Source: Pseudomonas viridiflava
Lineage (GTDB): Bacteria > Pseudomonadota > Gammaproteobacteria > Pseudomonadales > Pseudomonadaceae
Assembly: GCF_900602065.1 (NCBI RefSeq)
Contig: NZ_UWFN01000310.1
Span: 248,001 to 312,000 of the forward strand
Reading direction: 5' to 3'
Length of the DNA stretch: 64,000 nt
The notes under the pieces are model-generated. The model did not search any database. It saw only the letters and a program-made list of their open reading frames with translations, and was not told the DNA's origin. Numbering within the stretch: the stretch's first letter is position 1; each line of letters opens with the position of its first letter. The position numbers and the translations under genes were made by a program. This document shows, in pieces, positions 24,824 through 34,373 of the stretch.

Positions 24824-25722
24824 TATCCAATATTCCCTTTGAGGCTCGGTACGGTGCCGCGAGCGATAGCGGCCAGAGCGAATGCCATGCCGGCGACGAG
24901 AATGATCGCCGCGCCGGACGGCACAGGCAGATCAAAAACGATCGGCAACAGGATGCCGCACAAGGTGCTGACGGTGGCGATGCCTACTGATATCCAGAAA
25001 AAGCCTTTCAGTGACTGGCTGAGCAGGCGTGCTGCAGCCGCCGGAATAACCAGCAGGGCGCCGACCAGAATCGCGCCGATGACTTTAACGGCGGCCACGG
25101 TAATCAGGGTCACCAGAATCACGAACAGGTAATCCAGCGCCTTGACTGCAACGCCACGTACGGCGGCGAGTTGCGGGTTGAAGCTGGCCAGCATGATGCG
25201 GTTGTAGAGCGGCAAACTCAGGCCCATGACCAGCGAGCCGACCACCGCGAGTACCAGCAGATCGCTGCCGTTGACGGTCAACACTGAGCCGAACAACACG
25301 TTCTCGAGGATGTGGATATTGATCTTGCCAGCCAGAATCAGCAGCAGGCTCGCACCGAAGGCCAGGGATACCGACAGGAAGACGCCAATCAGTGTGTCCG
25401 GCGCCAGGCCAGTACGATTGCGCAGGTAGTTGAGGACAATACCGAACAGCAGGCAGTAGCCGAACAGCGCACCGTACGGGCTCGTATAGGGTTCGCCGAG
25501 CAGGATGCCGACGGCTACCCCAGTCAGCGCCGCATGGCCCACGGCTTCGGAGAAAAAGGCGAAGCGCTTGACTACCACCAGTGTCCCCAGCCCGCCCAGC
25601 ACCGGGCCGATCAGCAGCCCGGCCAGCAAGGCGTTGACCACAAAGCCATAGGCCAGTGCTTCAGGCAGGTAGCCGGATGACGCCAGCCCTTGAATGAAAA
25701 GACGAAACTGCTCGTAATCCAT
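24823..25722 (-). CDS. fpvE: metal ABC transporter permease FpvE
   Basis: Inner-membrane permease of 299 aa, ZnuB/MntB-like (ABC-3 family), with eight to nine hydrophobic segments. Typical blocks are GPVLGGLGTLVVVKRFAFFS, SEAVGHAALTGVA and VTLITVAAVKVIGAILV. In the pyoverdine pathway FpvDE imports the iron released from ferripyoverdine. It overlaps fpvD and fpvF by one base each, so the three are translationally coupled. Confidence 0.88.
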   Translation of the reverse strand: MDYEQFRLFIQGLASSGYLPEALAYGFVVNALLAGLLIGPVLGGLGTLVVVKRFAFFSEAVGHAALTGVAVGILLGEPYTSPYGALFGYCLLFGIVLNYLRNRTGLAPDTLIGVFLSVSLAFGASLLLILAGKINIHILENVLFGSVLTVNGSDLLVLAVVGSLVMGLSLPLYNRIMLASFNPQLAAVRGVAVKALDYLFVILVTLITVAAVKVIGAILVGALLVIPAAAARLLSQSLKGFFWISVGIATVSTLCGILLPIVFDLPVPSGAAIILVAGMAFALAAIARGTVPSLKGNIG

Positions 25723-26501
25723 CAGGCAGCGCTCCCTTTGGTTGCGTCCACAGCTCTATCGTCCATAGCCCGAGGATGGGCGGAGAACAACGTCAGAAGG
25801 CGCTCAGGCGTCAGCGCCGTGGCTGCCGCTTCATCGAACAAGACCCTGCGATTCAGGCCGGTGACGTTATCAGCGAGGCGTTTCACAGCCTCAAGGTCGT
25901 GCTCGATCCACAGGACGGTGATACCTGCTTTGCGCCAGTCCCCCAGCAGCCGTTCAAAGACTTGAATACCCGCTTCGTCCAGCGCCGACATGGGTTCATC
26001 AAGTACCAACAGCTGTGGTGTCGGGATCAAGCCCTGAGCCAGCAGCACGCGCTGGCGTTCGCCACCGGACAGCGCACCCATGCGACGTTTGCGTTTGTCC
26101 TGCATGCCAACCCGTTCCAGCGCCTCGCCAATTGCTGCAGCGTAATGCTTTGACAGACCGAGAAACGCCGGACGACGCTGACACATCGCGGCCATGAAAT
26201 CGTCCACGGTGATCGGCAGGCCGCGGTCGAATTCCAGCGCTTGCGGCACGTAGCCAATCAGCCCTGGCGAACCGGGCCATCGCAGGCTCAGTTGGCCTTG
26301 GTGGGGCATCTGGCCAAGCATGGTCTTGATCAGCGAGCTCTTGCCGCCGCCGTTGGGACCGACCAGTGCATGGATGCTGCCTGCGCGAACCTTGAAACTG
26401 ACGCGATCAAGGATTGCGGTGCGACCGAGGGTCAGGCTGACATCAGCGAACTCAATGCCCGGTCCATCACCGGGAATCGCGATTTTCTCAGCAGCGGTCA
26501 T
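25722..26501 (-). CDS. fpvD: ABC transporter ATP-binding protein FpvD
   Basis: Cytosolic ATPase of 259 aa that powers the FpvE permease. Walker A is GPNGGGKSSL, the Q-loop is in YVPQALEFD, the ABC signature is LSGGERQRVLLAQ and Walker B is LLVLDEPMSALD, followed by the H-loop in WIEHDLEAV. The start overlaps the fpvC stop by 4 bases. On its own it could serve any cluster A-I metal importer; the Fpv assignment comes from the operon. Confidence 0.9.
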   Translation of the reverse strand: MTAAEKIAIPGDGPGIEFADVSLTLGRTAILDRVSFKVRAGSIHALVGPNGGGKSSLIKTMLGQMPHQGQLSLRWPGSPGLIGYVPQALEFDRGLPITVDDFMAAMCQRRPAFLGLSKHYAAAIGEALERVGMQDKRKRRMGALSGGERQRVLLAQGLIPTPQLLVLDEPMSALDEAGIQVFERLLGDWRKAGITVLWIEHDLEAVKRLADNVTGLNRRVLFDEAAATALTPERLLTLFSAHPRAMDDRAVDATKGSAA

Positions 26502-27424
26502 GCGCCCGACTCCTGAATAGCGCGGACTACAGTGTCCAGGTTGCCTGCCATTTCTTTCTCATATTTGTCGGCGGTGTATTCGCCGTAGGAAATATGCGAG
26601 AGCGGATAGAGCTTGACCCCGGATTCGCGCTGAATGGTTTCGACGTAGGTGGACGGGAAATCCATCTCCGAGAAAATCACTTTCACGTCCAGTTCGCGCA
26701 GTTGGTCGATGGTTTTTTTCAACTGGCTAGGGCTTGGTTCAATGCCGTGCGCGGGCTCGACCACTGCCGTCACTTCCAGGCCAAACTCACGCAGCAGGTA
26801 ATCATAGGCCGCATGCACGGTTGCAACCCGCAAGTCCGGGTTGGGCGCTTTGGTCAGTTTGGCCAGGGCGTCGGCACGCATCTGACGCAGACGTTTGCCA
26901 TAGGCCCGCGCGTTGGCGGTGTAGGTTTTGGCATTGTCCGGATCAAGCTTGCCCAACTCGCGGGCAATATTGTTGACCTGGGCAATGGAGGCACTGATCG
27001 ACAGGAAGGTATGAGGGTTGACCACTTTGCCTGCGCCTCGGGCTGCCACGCCGGTGGCAGCGAGCAGTGGTACGTCGGCGTTGGCTTCGATCACCGGGAT
27101 GTCCGGTTTTTCGCTGGCAGCAATCATGCGGTCGGCGAAGTCATCGTGACCTACGCCGTTGAGAACCACGACGTCCAGCGACCCGATGCGCTTGATGTCG
27201 TCGGCACGCGGTTCATAAGCGTGTGGGTTGAAGCCGGCTGGAATCAACGGCACGACTTCAGCCTTGTCGCCGACAATATTGGCCACATAGCTGTAATACG
27301 GGTGAAGCGTGATGCCAATGCGCAGGCGCTTGGCGTCGGCATTGGCCAGAGGGGCGAGCAGGGTGGCCAGCATGCCAACCAGTACTGCGCGCAGCAACGG
27401 TCGGCGTTTCAGAGAAATAGGCAT
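26498..27424 (-). CDS. fpvC: periplasmic metal-binding protein FpvC
   Basis: Cluster A-I substrate-binding protein of about 308 aa with a signal peptide (MPISLKRRPLLRAVLVGMLA...ANA). The metal ligands of the family are visible: His in FNPHAYEP, His in VNPHTFLS, His in ATVHAAYDYL and the acidic residue in FSEMDFPS. In P. aeruginosa FpvC (PA2407) chelates iron during pyoverdine dissociation and delivers it to FpvDE. I use the ATG at 27424; a TTG at 27445 would extend it. The gap to fpvK is 35 bases. Confidence 0.88.
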   Translation of the reverse strand: MPISLKRRPLLRAVLVGMLATLLAPLANADAKRLRIGITLHPYYSYVANIVGDKAEVVPLIPAGFNPHAYEPRADDIKRIGSLDVVVLNGVGHDDFADRMIAASEKPDIPVIEANADVPLLAATGVAARGAGKVVNPHTFLSISASIAQVNNIARELGKLDPDNAKTYTANARAYGKRLRQMRADALAKLTKAPNPDLRVATVHAAYDYLLREFGLEVTAVVEPAHGIEPSPSQLKKTIDQLRELDVKVIFSEMDFPSTYVETIQRESGVKLYPLSHISYGEYTADKYEKEMAGNLDTVVRAIQESGA

Positions 27425-27459
27425 GGGCGAGCAGTCTTCTTTCAAATGAGTGCGTGGGA

Positions 27460-28047
27460 TCAGTGCTTGTGCTGGCGAGTCACACCGGCATCGAACTGGG
27501 CGACGACCTGTTGCCAGCCTGAGGCGATCAGGGCTTTGTCACTGACGTCGGTGATGGCCAGCTTGCTGTCGGAGGTCAGCGAGGGGCTGCGGTTGATCCA
27601 GATATCGGCCTGCGTGTCATCGGTTGCGCCAACCCGCAGCAGAAACGATCCGGCTACGGTCGGGGCCTGGCTCAGCCCAAGGTACGATTTGTCGATCATC
27701 CGCCAGGCATGCCCGCCACGGCTGACCGAGCTTGCGTCTTCGACAAATGGCGCGAGGCCTTCATCACTCAGCTGTTGCGGCGTCACCGGAGTGGCTTGTT
27801 CGGGCGCAAGCAAACGAATTTCGTCCAGTGTGACGCGCAGGTCGGCGTAGATCCCTTGTTCGGAAGCCGTCAGGTCGCGACGAGCATCCAGTTCATGGGC
27901 GGCCACTTTCTGCACGTCCTGGCTTTCGCCGTGCCAGCCAATGACGGTTCCTGCGACCAGCAGGATCAGCACACACAACGTCAGAACATAAAGGGTTTCG
28001 TGACCGGCACCCGCCGGACGGACTACTTGGTGGGTTGGCGTACTCAT
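27460..28047 (-). CDS. fpvK: inner-membrane protein FpvK (DUF6162-like)
   Basis: Protein of 195 aa with one N-terminal membrane segment (about 19-38, LYVLTLCVLILLVAGTVIGW) and a periplasmic remainder with an early coiled-coil stretch (VAAHELDARRDLTASEQ). FpvK (PA2406) is reported to work with FpvG, FpvH and FpvJ in reducing ferripyoverdine. Sequence alone gives no activity. The assignment is by position between fpvJ and fpvC. It overlaps fpvJ by 4 bases. Confidence 0.8.
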   Translation of the reverse strand: MSTPTHQVVRPAGAGHETLYVLTLCVLILLVAGTVIGWHGESQDVQKVAAHELDARRDLTASEQGIYADLRVTLDEIRLLAPEQATPVTPQQLSDEGLAPFVEDASSVSRGGHAWRMIDKSYLGLSQAPTVAGSFLLRVGATDDTQADIWINRSPSLTSDSKLAITDVSDKALIASGWQQVVAQFDAGVTRQHKH

Positions 28048-28391
28048 GGGGCCTCAATGTCTGCCTGGTCGATTTCGACCACGTGACCAGGGCCTGCATC
28101 GAACAGGACATAGAACTCGGAAGCCGGTTTCTTGAAGGTCACTGTCGAGTCTTCACCCAGTTTGCCGGGCACCAGAATGGTTTCGTCATAGCCGATCACA
28201 TCAAGGGTTACGCCGGGCGCGCCGCTGCCGTCGGAAAACCCGCCTGTGCAGCGGATCTGTTCATTGTCGATCTGTTTGCACTCGCACATCGGGTTGTGGG
28301 CCATGGCCTGAGTGCTCAGGCCAAGCAGGCCTGCGGTGAGCAAGGGCAACGCACCGGCACGCAGCCAGCGCAGATAAGGTCTGCCGATCAT
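28044..28391 (-). CDS. fpvJ: periplasmic protein FpvJ
   Basis: Protein of 115 aa with a signal peptide that ends near AMAHNPM. The mature part has a CECKQ...CTGGFSDGS cysteine pattern followed by a beta-rich domain (VTLDVIGYDETILV, STVTFKKPASEFYVLFD) and ends with GHVVEIDQADI. The start is the ATG at 28391, which overlaps the fpvH stop by 4 bases; a much longer frame reaching 28499 is an artefact. FpvJ (PA2405) supports the FpvG reductase in the periplasm. The cysteine and histidine residues might bind metal or heme, which is inference. Confidence 0.82.
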   Translation of the reverse strand: MIGRPYLRWLRAGALPLLTAGLLGLSTQAMAHNPMCECKQIDNEQIRCTGGFSDGSGAPGVTLDVIGYDETILVPGKLGEDSTVTFKKPASEFYVLFDAGPGHVVEIDQADIEAP

Positions 28392-28930
28392 GGTTTGACT
28401 CCTTGTTTTTTCAGCCAGGCAACGGTTGCAGGTGATGCCTTGGAGAGCGGAATGGAAGCCTGATGCATTGAGCCATCCCAGCCTTCCATGGTGATCCACA
28501 GTTCGGCATCGGGGTCGGTCCGTTCAGGAATCTGCATGAAGGCGCTCATGCGATAAGGCGAGCCGAAGAAAATCACCCCGGCGGCCCTCAGGCTGCGTGG
28601 CTTGCCGATGCGCAGGTAAGTGGCCTTGACCCGGTCGGCACATTCGGCACACAGCGCAGCATTAAAGGTCTTGGTGTAGCCGGATGCGCCCTCAAGGCGG
28701 GGGGCTTCAGCAAAAAACTCCGCCATGCGGATGCTCCACGGGCCAACCTGAACTTCGCCGATCTCACGCTGGCCAAGGCCGCTGTCGCCACGGAACAAGG
28801 CGACCTCGGTGAAATACTTGGGCATGAAGCCTAGCGGAATCAGCACCAGCAGAATGTTTATGTGGAAACGCCATTTATGCCAGAAACGGCTCAGGGACGA
28901 TGGCGGTGGTGCAATGGCTGCCTTGCTCAC
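28388..28930 (-). CDS. fpvH: membrane-anchored periplasmic protein FpvH
   Basis: Protein of 180 aa with one N-terminal membrane segment (about 22-42, FHINILLVLIPLGFMPKYF). The periplasmic part contains a CAECAD motif (Cys-X2-Cys) and ends in a short helix. FpvH (PA2404) is needed for full ferripyoverdine reduction by FpvG in P. aeruginosa. The pair of cysteines could be redox active or bind metal; this is not shown. It overlaps fpvG and fpvJ by 4 bases each. Confidence 0.82.
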   Translation of the reverse strand: MSKAAIAPPPSSLSRFWHKWRFHINILLVLIPLGFMPKYFTEVALFRGDSGLGQREIGEVQVGPWSIRMAEFFAEAPRLEGASGYTKTFNAALCAECADRVKATYLRIGKPRSLRAAGVIFFGSPYRMSAFMQIPERTDPDAELWITMEGWDGSMHQASIPLSKASPATVAWLKKQGVKP

Positions 28931-30141
28931 AGGGTGTTCTCCGGGATCTCGGTGGCCATGGGCGAGAGCGTTTTTTGTCTGGCGCTGGCGCGTTCGGTTT
29001 TTTCACTGCGCTTGAGCGCGTTGAGGGTTGCCTGAGCGGTGCGCTTGGTCCAGATCAGCAAGCCGCTGAGTACCATCATGCTCAGGATCAGGGCGAAGAA
29101 AGTCCAGATCAGCTTGATCCATATCCCCCCGAAGTCCCCGGTGTGCAGGGGACGCATCGACTCGGTAACAAACTCCAGCGCGGAACGGTCCGACAAGAGG
29201 TGTGAAGTGGCGATTTCGCCGCTGTAAGGATTGATTTCAGCGGTCTGGAACATCAGCGGATACCAACTGCGGCCCGCAACGCTGATGTTGCTGTAGGCGT
29301 TGAGTGGCATGCTGACGGAGCTGGGCTCCAGGCCGGGAATCTTCTCGCGGGTGATCTCAACGGCTTTGTCGAGGCTGATCATCGGTGCCGGGCTGCCATC
29401 TGCCGTCAACGGAACACTGGCATGGGGGATCACCGAGGCAATCGGCGACTGGCTGGAAATACTGATCTGGTTGTCAAACAGGATGGCCTGAATCAGGAAC
29501 CACATGCCGGTGATGGAAATCACGGCGATGAACCAGATCGACCAGATTCCGCTCAAGCGATGGAAGTCGCCCCAGAAAATCCGCGCCCCGTGCTGGATGC
29601 GCAACGTGGGCTTGAGGAAGCCTTTCCAGAATTTCTTGTAGACCACCAGTCCTGTCACCAGCGAGGCGAGCAGGGGGATGCTCAACAGCGACACCATGTA
29701 CCAGCCCCATGAAAAACCGTTGGTGAACGGCACCAGCCACCAGCCATGCAGTGCGCGGGTGAAGGCGGGGAAGTCGAACGACGGGGCGAAGCCCTGAACA
29801 ACACCGGTGTAAGGGTTGGCGTAAGCGACGACGGCGCGCCCGCCCGGGTAGGTTGCACGGACATTCAAGGCAAAGTAGTCGCCATCAGGTTCGGAGATCC
29901 TGCTGACCTTCAATTTCGGGTCATTACGCTGGATGGTCGCCTTTACCTCTTCAAAGCTCAGGCGTGGAGCATCGGCGGAGGGCTGGTTGGCGCGCATCTC
30001 CGGATTGACCAGCCACATGATCTCTTTGCTCACCACCGCCAGCGTCCCGGTGAAGCAAACGATCAGGACGAAGAACCAGATGGGCAGGGCCAGCCAGCTG
30101 TGGACGAGAAACCAGATTTTTGAACGGGACTTCTTAGACAT
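28927..30141 (-). CDS. fpvG: PepSY-domain inner-membrane ferripyoverdine reductase FpvG
   Basis: PepSY-TM family protein of about 404 aa with four membrane segments: about 12-38, about 140-165, about 190-215 and near the C-terminus (IWTFFALILSMMVLSGLL). PepSY repeats lie between them (SFEEVKATIQRNDP and LDKAVEITREKIPGLEP), and conserved histidines are in HSWLALP, HGWWLVP and DFHRLSGIWS. FpvG (PA2403) reduces Fe3+ in pyoverdine in the periplasm. It is the first gene of the operon. I use the ATG at 30141 (MSKKSRSK); a GTG at 30162 is possible and neither has a clear ribosome site. A Fur-like element lies upstream. Confidence 0.88.
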   Translation of the reverse strand: MSKKSRSKIWFLVHSWLALPIWFFVLIVCFTGTLAVVSKEIMWLVNPEMRANQPSADAPRLSFEEVKATIQRNDPKLKVSRISEPDGDYFALNVRATYPGGRAVVAYANPYTGVVQGFAPSFDFPAFTRALHGWWLVPFTNGFSWGWYMVSLLSIPLLASLVTGLVVYKKFWKGFLKPTLRIQHGARIFWGDFHRLSGIWSIWFIAVISITGMWFLIQAILFDNQISISSQSPIASVIPHASVPLTADGSPAPMISLDKAVEITREKIPGLEPSSVSMPLNAYSNISVAGRSWYPLMFQTAEINPYSGEIATSHLLSDRSALEFVTESMRPLHTGDFGGIWIKLIWTFFALILSMMVLSGLLIWTKRTAQATLNALKRSEKTERASARQKTLSPMATEIPENTL

Positions 30142-30257
30142 GGAGTAACGGTCTCGATTCACGGTGTGGAGCAGCCCGATGGTCGCCCGGGCTTACAGTG
30201 TCCATAAAAAGCGGTCGTGGCTTTTGCCGACGCGACTGCTGCATATTACTAGGACGG

Positions 30258-30291
30258 ATGAGAATCAAATACCCGCAGTGTTAATTCTCAT
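30258..30291. promoter_or_regulatory. inverted Fur-like half sites upstream of fpvG
   Basis: ATGAGAAT at 30258-30265 and ATTCTCAT at 30284-30291 form an inverted repeat with an 18-base spacer. Both match Fur half-site sequences (GATAATGAGAATCATTATC-type), but the spacing is longer than in a classic 19-base box. The element lies about 120 bases before the fpvG start, so iron repression through Fur is plausible. A PvdS-type TAAAT...CGT box was looked for on the minus strand and not found with good spacing. Confidence 0.5.
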
Positions 30292-30368
30292 TACATATTT
30301 AAAAGATGTTTCTGGATGTGTTTTTCTGGGGCGGTTCTTGGCTGCGCTGGCGCTCGGCAAATCAGTGA

Positions 30369-30397
30369 CCTGTAGGAGCCAACTTGTTGGCGAAGCA
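30369..30397. repeat. single half REP-like element
   Basis: CCTGTAGGAGCCAACTTGTT followed by GGCGAAGC has an internal short palindrome and starts like the other REP arms. No inverted partner is seen nearby. With the Fur-like element and the terminator at 30421-30459 it makes up the 30142-30473 gap. Confidence 0.5.
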
Positions 30398-30420
30398 TCA
30401 GACCCTCGTAGCCAGATGCA

Positions 30421-30459
30421 AAAAAGGGAAGCCAGACTCGCGTCTGCTTCCCTTTTTTG
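30421..30459. terminator. strong hairpin terminator after tyrB
   Basis: The arms AAAAAAGGGAAGC and GCTTCCCTTTTTT with an inner AGAC/GTCT pair form a long stem flanked by A and T tracts. It can work in both directions and serves tyrB, whose stop is 14 bases away. Confidence 0.9.
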
Positions 30460-30473
30460 ACCACCGTGATCGC

Positions 30474-31670
30474 TTAGATCACCTGGATAATCGCCTTGCA
30501 GACGGTATCAATGTTGCTCTGGTTCAGCGCTGCAACACAGATGCGGCCGGTATCGAGGGCATAGATGCCGAACTCGTTACGCAGACGGTGTACCTGTTCG
30601 GTGGTCAGCCCTGAGTACGAGAACATGCCACTCTGGCGACCCACAAAGCTGAAGTCCTGACCTGCAGGGTTGTTGGCAAGACGCTCGACCATGGCCTGGC
30701 GCATGCCTTTGATGCGAACACGCATTTCTGCCAGCTCTTCTTCCCACTGCGCGCGCAGCTCCGGGCTGTTCAGCACGGCAGCCACAATCGTCGCGCCATG
30801 CGTCGGCGGGTTGGAATAGTTGGTGCGGATCACACGCTTGACCTGAGACAGAACGCGAGTGGTTTCTTCCTTCGATTCAGTGATGATCGACAGTGCGCCG
30901 ACGCGCTCACCGTAGAGCGAGAAGGATTTGGAGAACGAGCTGGAGGCAAAGAAGGTCAGGCCTGACTCGGCAAACAGACGAACGGCAATAGCGTCCTCGT
31001 CAATGCCTGCACCAAAACCCTGATACGCCATGTCCAGGAATGGCACGTGGCCTTTGCTCTTGACCACTTCCAGGACTTTTTTCCAGTCTTCCAGCGTCAG
31101 GTCAACGCCGGTCGGGTTGTGGCAGCACGCGTGCAGCACGACGATCGAACCAGATGGCAGGTTCTGCAGGTCTTCCAGCATGCCGGAACGGTTCACGTCG
31201 TGGCTGGTCGCATCATAGTAACGATAGTTCTGCACCGGGAAACCGGCTGTTTCAAACAGGGCACGGTGGTTTTCCCAGCTTGGATCGCTAATGGCCACAA
31301 CGGCATCAGGACGCAATTGCTTGAGGAAGTCAGCACCGATTTTCAGTGCGCCTGTGCCGCCGACGGCCTGAGTGGTCAGCACGCGGCCAGCGGCGATGAG
31401 TGGCGAATCAGCGCCAAACAGCAGCTTCTGTACTGCCAGATCGTAGGCAACGATGCCGTCGATCGGCAGATAGCCACGAGGAGCGTGTTGAGCCACGCGA
31501 ATAGTCTCTGCTTCGGCAACGGCGCGCAGAAGGGGGATGCGACCTTCTTCGTTGCAATAGACGCCCACGCCAAGATTGACCTTGGTAGTGCGGGTATCGG
31601 CATTGAATGCTTCGTTGAGGCCCAGGATAGGATCGCGTGGTGCCATTTCGACAGCGGAGAACAGGCTCAT
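30474..31670 (-). CDS. tyrB: aromatic/aspartate amino acid aminotransferase
   Basis: Cytosolic PLP-dependent class I aminotransferase of 398 aa, AspC/TyrB type, interconverting aspartate or aromatic amino acids with their keto acids. MAPRDPILGL and NLGVGVYCNEEG are typical of the N-terminus; HNPTGVDLT holds the conserved Asn; the PLP lysine is in SSSFSKSFSLYGERVG; the C-terminal arginine is in GRICVAALN. I use the ATG at 31670 (MSLFSAVEM), giving the normal length. It is divergent from uvrB, as in P. aeruginosa (recalled gene order). Whether aspartate or tyrosine is preferred cannot be read from the sequence. Confidence 0.92.
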   Translation of the reverse strand: MSLFSAVEMAPRDPILGLNEAFNADTRTTKVNLGVGVYCNEEGRIPLLRAVAEAETIRVAQHAPRGYLPIDGIVAYDLAVQKLLFGADSPLIAAGRVLTTQAVGGTGALKIGADFLKQLRPDAVVAISDPSWENHRALFETAGFPVQNYRYYDATSHDVNRSGMLEDLQNLPSGSIVVLHACCHNPTGVDLTLEDWKKVLEVVKSKGHVPFLDMAYQGFGAGIDEDAIAVRLFAESGLTFFASSSFSKSFSLYGERVGALSIITESKEETTRVLSQVKRVIRTNYSNPPTHGATIVAAVLNSPELRAQWEEELAEMRVRIKGMRQAMVERLANNPAGQDFSFVGRQSGMFSYSGLTTEQVHRLRNEFGIYALDTGRICVAALNQSNIDTVCKAIIQVI

Positions 31671-32076
31671 TTTTGTGGCGGCTCTGTGTGAGAAGTGAGG
31701 GGAAACCCGCTCTGACCCGAATGCGCCAGAGCGGTGCACAAACGGGGAGTCAGTATAGAGGCCATCTCTGGCCGGGGCGACAGCCAGGGGCAGATTTTTT
31801 GCGGGTTTTTGCGGTTATTTGTCTGCCTTTAGTCATATTGCGGCCTGCCTCCTTTAATAGCCGCCTGTTTGAAGGGTTGAAAGCTGGTGATAGCGGCTCC
31901 ATCTGTAGTTCCATCACTTCATATTCTGTACGACTGGTCCGCTAGCCGGGTCAGACGCATGCATTTCTCTGGTTTTCGCCCTGCGCCTTGCCTGAGTGCA
32001 AGCCCGCAAGCCAATATCCCGCAGGCCTGCGCACGTCATTAATCAGAACCTGCGCACGCTATTAAAGAGGTACGTT
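31671..32076. other. divergent promoter region of tyrB and uvrB
   Basis: About 406 bases. I looked for a LexA site (CTGT-N8-ACAG) and found none with both halves intact. A short direct repeat (CCTGCGCACG at 32025 and 32049) is present. No REP element and no gene was seen. Confidence 0.5.
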
Positions 32077-34092
<2,016 letters not shown>

Positions 34093-34163
34093 CTGCACCG
34101 TTATTGCTGGCCGTGTTTGCCTCGAACCGACTAAAACCGATCCCACTGAATGACTAGGTCTAA

Positions 34164-34268
34164 CTGTGGGAACGGTGCTTGGTCTGGGCGGCATTCCGAC
34201 GATAAACGATAACGCGGTATGTCTTCTACCTACGTCTCATGCATCGCGGGCAAGCACCGCTCCCACAG
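34164..34268. repeat. REP-like inverted pair, 'GTGGGAGCGGTGCTTG' family
   Basis: CTGTGGGAACGGTGCTTGG and GGGCAAGCACCGCTCCCACAG form the arms, separated by about 65 bases. A better conserved copy of the same family lies at 44881-44972. Confidence 0.75.
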
Positions 34269-34373
34269 GTTGCCCGGTACCTGCTTCACTTTTTCGGCGG
34301 CGCCACACCGCTGGAGCCTAAACCCCCACGCCTGTTAAGATTCACGGCTTGTTCGACCTATTCGGAATTTTCC

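Noticed and set aside
23912..27424. Zinc or manganese importer of the ZnuABC type
   Set aside because: The ABC genes fit that family, but two binding proteins and the upstream FpvGHJK-type genes make the pyoverdine iron-release system a better match.
28392..28499. 36-residue N-terminal extension of FpvJ
   Set aside because: It would lie inside fpvH; the ATG at 28391 overlaps the fpvH stop as at the other junctions and begins a signal peptide.
30142..30420. PvdS (iron starvation) box before fpvG
   Set aside because: A TAAAT exists on the minus strand, but CGT is not at 16-17 bases; the sequence there is CAC.
31671..32076. LexA (SOS) box before uvrB
   Set aside because: No CTGT-N8-ACAG site with both halves intact could be found.
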